Shown here in pieces: positions 13,362 through 14,616 of a stretch of DNA of 14,616 nucleotides. The notes under the pieces are model-generated. The model saw nothing but the letters and a program-made list of their open reading frames with translations, did not search any database and had not been told where the DNA came from. Origin of the DNA: CAJAUT01 sp043809365 (lineage in GTDB: Bacteria; Patescibacteriota; Microgenomatia; UBA1400; UBA12108); the NCBI GenBank assembly GCA_043809365.1, contig JAZDDW010000033.1, positions 1 to 14,616 of the forward strand. Reading direction: 5' to 3'. How positions within the stretch are numbered: position 1 is the stretch's first letter; each line of letters starts with the position of its first letter. The position numbers and the translations under genes were made by a program.

Positions 13362-13554
13362 TTCCACCAATATCTTTGACGATTTTGCGCGCTAATCCGC
13401 GACCTATCGTTTTTGTGTGTATGGGAATTGTTGTCCACCTACCGTCTGGATGCTTGAATATTCGATGACTACCACTTTGACGGATTGCCACAAATCCTTT
13501 CTTCTCGACAATCTTTACTAATTCAGTTGGCTTAAATATGGGCAAACGTACCAT
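13357..13554 (-). CDS. hicA: HicA-family toxin (mRNA interferase)
   Basis: A 65-residue HicA-like protein with a double-stranded RNA-binding fold. KPTELVKIVEKKGFVAIRQS leads to the catalytic GSHRIF with H30, and the protein ends in IPIHTKTIGRGLARKIVKDIG. HicA toxins cleave mRNA and are neutralised by HicB. The start MVRLPIFKP at 13554 is chosen because it gives the normal family length. The frame is open 18 codons further upstream, but only within hicB. It overlaps the end of hicB by 23 bases, so antitoxin and toxin are probably translated in a coupled way. The antitoxin-first order is a known alternative arrangement. Confidence 0.88.
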   Translation of the reverse strand: MVRLPIFKPTELVKIVEKKGFVAIRQSGSHRIFKHPDGRWTTIPIHTKTIGRGLARKIVKDIGGI

Positions 13555-13801
13555 AGGGAGAGGGAATAGAAATATTTTTGACACCGACGAATTCGGTATG
13601 AGTGTCATCTGATTCGTGTACTAAATCCTTTTTTACTGATAGATGTAGTCCGATGGCGTCGCGAATATTATTCATCGCTTCTTCAAAAGTACTTCCTTGA
13701 GTGTAGCAACCTTGGAGGGAAGGAACGCTCGCCACAAAGACTCCATCCTCGTCTTGCTCTAGAATAACTCGATAGTTCAGTACTTTTGCTTTCTTTTTCA
13801 T
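13532..13801 (-). CDS. hicB: HicB-family antitoxin
   Basis: An 89-residue HicB-like antitoxin with the partial RNase H-like fold: LNYRVILEQDEDGVFVASVP, then SLQGCYTQGSTFEEAMNNIR and a helix DAIGLHLSV. The C-terminus (residues 60-89) is short and has no helix-turn-helix or ribbon-helix-helix that I can recognise, so DNA binding and autoregulation are uncertain. The start ATG lies six bases after a perfect TATAAT, with no ribosome-binding site. It sits in the accessory region between secY copy 2 and the interrupted signal peptidase gene. Confidence 0.88.
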   Translation of the reverse strand: MKKKAKVLNYRVILEQDEDGVFVASVPSLQGCYTQGSTFEEAMNNIRDAIGLHLSVKKDLVHESDDTHTEFVGVKNISIPSPYGTFAHI

Positions 13802-13807
13802 GGCGAA

Positions 13808-13830
13808 ATTATAGCATATCGATAATTATC
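13808..13830 (-). promoter_or_regulatory. hicBA promoter with a palindrome upstream of the -10
   Basis: TATAAT (13808-13813) ends six bases before the hicB ATG, predicting a leaderless or nearly leaderless transcript. A ten-base palindrome GATAATTATC (13821-13830) lies seven bases upstream of the -10, within the spacer, where a repressor would block polymerase. No strong -35 was found. The operator role is inferred from position only. Confidence 0.45.
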
Positions 13831-13838
13831 AAAAATGG

Positions 13839-13849
13839 TCTAATTACCA
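13839..13849 (-). repeat. Right 11-bp inverted repeat flanking hicBA
   Basis: TCTAATTACCA is the reverse complement of the left copy at 13351-13361. It is followed eight bases later by the tandem GC-centred hairpins at 13857. On its other side lies the hicB promoter. Confidence 0.6.
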
Positions 13850-13856
13850 GACAGAC

Positions 13857-13886
13857 ACACCCGGGGTGTTATTCACACCCAGGGTG
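13857..13886. repeat. Two tandem 18-base hairpin units
   Basis: ACACCC-G-GGGTGT (13857-13869) is a perfect hairpin. Eighteen bases later ACACCC-A-GGGTG (13875-13886) repeats it with a changed centre. They occupy the 181-base space between hicB (minus) and the signal peptidase gene (plus). No T-run follows on either strand. The CCGGGGTGTT half matches the hairpin at 12502-12520. Confidence 0.65.
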
Positions 13887-13935
13887 GAATTTTGTGTTTT
13901 TTCACTATGCTTAGACATTCTTTACCAGATATGTC

Positions 13936-13965
13936 TTGCTTTCATATCATCATGGGGCGTATTAT
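13936..13965 (+). promoter_or_regulatory. Weak candidate promoter for the signal peptidase gene
   Basis: TTGCTT (13936-13941) and TATTAT (13960-13965) are 18 bases apart, 17 bases before the ATG at 13983. The -10 matches five of six positions and the -35 only three. No clear ribosome-binding site lies before the ATG. Confidence 0.3.
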
Positions 13966-13982
13966 CAAGATAATTCTTCTGT

Positions 13983-14474
13983 ATGAATACGAAGCCAAAG
14001 ACAAGCAAATCATCAGTTAAACCACATAAGGGAAGAGTTTTTAGGAATATCTGGCTTGTTTCCATTATCATATTCGTTCTTTCACTGGTAGGTATGATGG
14101 CAAGTGTTGTTACGGATAAAAATGGATCTTTTGATGCTGTGGGTATTTTTACATTAATTTTGGTAATGTCTGCCGTTGTAGGTTCAATTTCCTTTTTGAT
14201 ATGGATTTTTAAAATTGGCAATAAGTTTATGAAGGCAATAATTTTAGCTTTGGCAGGTTTATTTTTATTTTTAATTTTTGTCAGATCGTTGGTGCGTTAT
14301 GCGATAGTAGACGGAAACTCAATGGAGCCTAGTTTTAAGCACAACGAAATTTATCTAGTAAATAAAATGTCATATAAGATAGCTTCTCCACTGAGAGGTG
14401 AAGTTGTTTCTTATACTCTGAGTGATGGAGTTGGCGAGTATATGGGTAGAGTGGTGGGTTTACCTAACGAAATA
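13983..14474 (+). pseudogene. lepB: Signal peptidase I, interrupted by an insertion sequence
   Basis: 164 codons of a membrane protein with three hydrophobic segments (about 23-43, 54-77, 82-101), followed by the signal peptidase I active-site motif GNSMEPSF with the catalytic serine S113. LRGEVVSYTLSDG and RVVGLPNE follow, matching the next conserved boxes. After residue 164 the family sequence stops. The frame then enters an insertion-sequence end and soon meets a stop. The C-terminal part of the catalytic domain is therefore lost, and the gene is probably inactive. The lysine expected just before R-V-V-G-L-P is a glycine (G155), so even the intact ancestor may have been atypical. The enzyme normally removes signal peptides outside the membrane. 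Confidence 0.75.
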
Positions 14475-14616
14475 GGGCTCTATTGCAATAAGTGTGGTGA
14501 TATAAGCGCAGCGAGTGGGAGAAAACCAAGCACGAGCTTGCGCAGATATATTTCTTTGTTCCTGTAGCCGAACCCTTGTCGCTTGATCAATTTCATCTTG
14601 GTGTGGATCCCTTCCG
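14475..14616 (-). mobile_element. End of an ISL3-like insertion sequence (partial)
   Basis: The signal peptidase frame is broken exactly where GGGCTCTATTGCAATAAG begins (14475). This G-rich start has the look of an ISL3-type terminal inverted repeat, and a transposase reading frame on the minus strand ends inside it (TAG 14480-14482). The element continues beyond the window, so its other end and the target duplication cannot be checked. The bases just outside (AACGAAAT or ACGAAATA) would be the expected 8-bp target repeat. Confidence 0.65.
14480..14616 (-). CDS. Transposase C-terminus, ISL3-like (partial)
   Basis: 44 residues of a minus-strand frame that starts outside the window: EGIHTKMKLIKRQGFGYRN, then KEIYLRKLVLGF, ending HLLQ. 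The pattern EG-x-H-x-K-(I/M)-K-x-IKR-x-x-x-G-(Y/F)-RN is the conserved C-terminal block of ISL3-family DDE transposases, with the glutamate probably the final E of the catalytic triad. The stop codon lies within the presumed terminal inverted repeat, as is common in compact insertion sequences. The plus-strand frame over the same bases is also open, but resembles no protein that I know. Confidence 0.7.
   Translation of the reverse strand, partial: EGIHTKMKLIKRQGFGYRNKEIYLRKLVLGFLPLAALISPHLLQ

Noticed and set aside
14460..14567. Continuation of the signal peptidase to residue 194
   Set aside because: After residue 164 the sequence no longer follows the family and consists of the inverted repeat and antisense of the transposase.
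14501..14616. Plus-strand open frame at the right edge
   Set aside because: The minus-strand frame over the same bases matches the conserved transposase C-terminal block, so the plus-strand frame is taken as its shadow.

Overview
The window looks like chromosomal DNA of an uncultivated ultrasmall bacterium of the Candidate Phyla Radiation (Patescibacteria), possibly Microgenomates-like. This is an inference from gene order and protein character: a compact minus-strand ribosomal operon, recA-recX-rny next to it, short overlapping genes and few regulators. TGA ends several core genes (rpoA, rplQ, adk), so the Gracilibacteria/SR1 code, where TGA is glycine, does not apply. No rRNA, tRNA or CRISPR array is visible.

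Layout from left to right. (1) 3-128: tail of a plus-strand gene, perhaps trigger factor, convergent with the next block. (2) 129-2820, minus: an HU-like DNA-binding protein, then a three-gene ABC-2 exporter (ATPase and two DUF990-type permeases) with overlapping stop/start codons. (3) 2884-6221, minus: recA and recX, translationally coupled by TAATG, then rny (RNase Y). (4) 6292-11695, minus: adk-map-infA-rpmJ-rpsM-rpsK-rpsD-rpoA-rplQ-rplM-rpsI, the distal spc/alpha operon fused to rplM-rpsI, tightly packed and probably transcribed from a promoter just upstream of adk. rpmJ (37 codons) is easily missed. adk has no ATG, GTG or TTG start that keeps its P-loop.

(5) 11700-14616 is different: A+T-richer, both orientations, accessory genes. 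secY normally sits directly upstream of adk. Here there are instead two separated fragments of the secY 3' end (12350-12496 and 13243-13311), each ending in its own stop codon. Over their shared 23 codons they differ at 7 bases, all synonymous. Between and around them lie a small exported protein, a membrane-anchored LysM protein, a hicBA toxin-antitoxin pair bounded by 11-bp inverted repeats, short GC-centred palindromes, and a signal peptidase I gene cut by an insertion sequence whose ISL3-like transposase tail runs off the window. The reading I favour is that the 3' end of secY is an integration site that has taken up several cassettes, each bringing a synonymous secY tail. This is the most unusual feature of the window. 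The integrase and the intact secY would have to lie beyond 14616.
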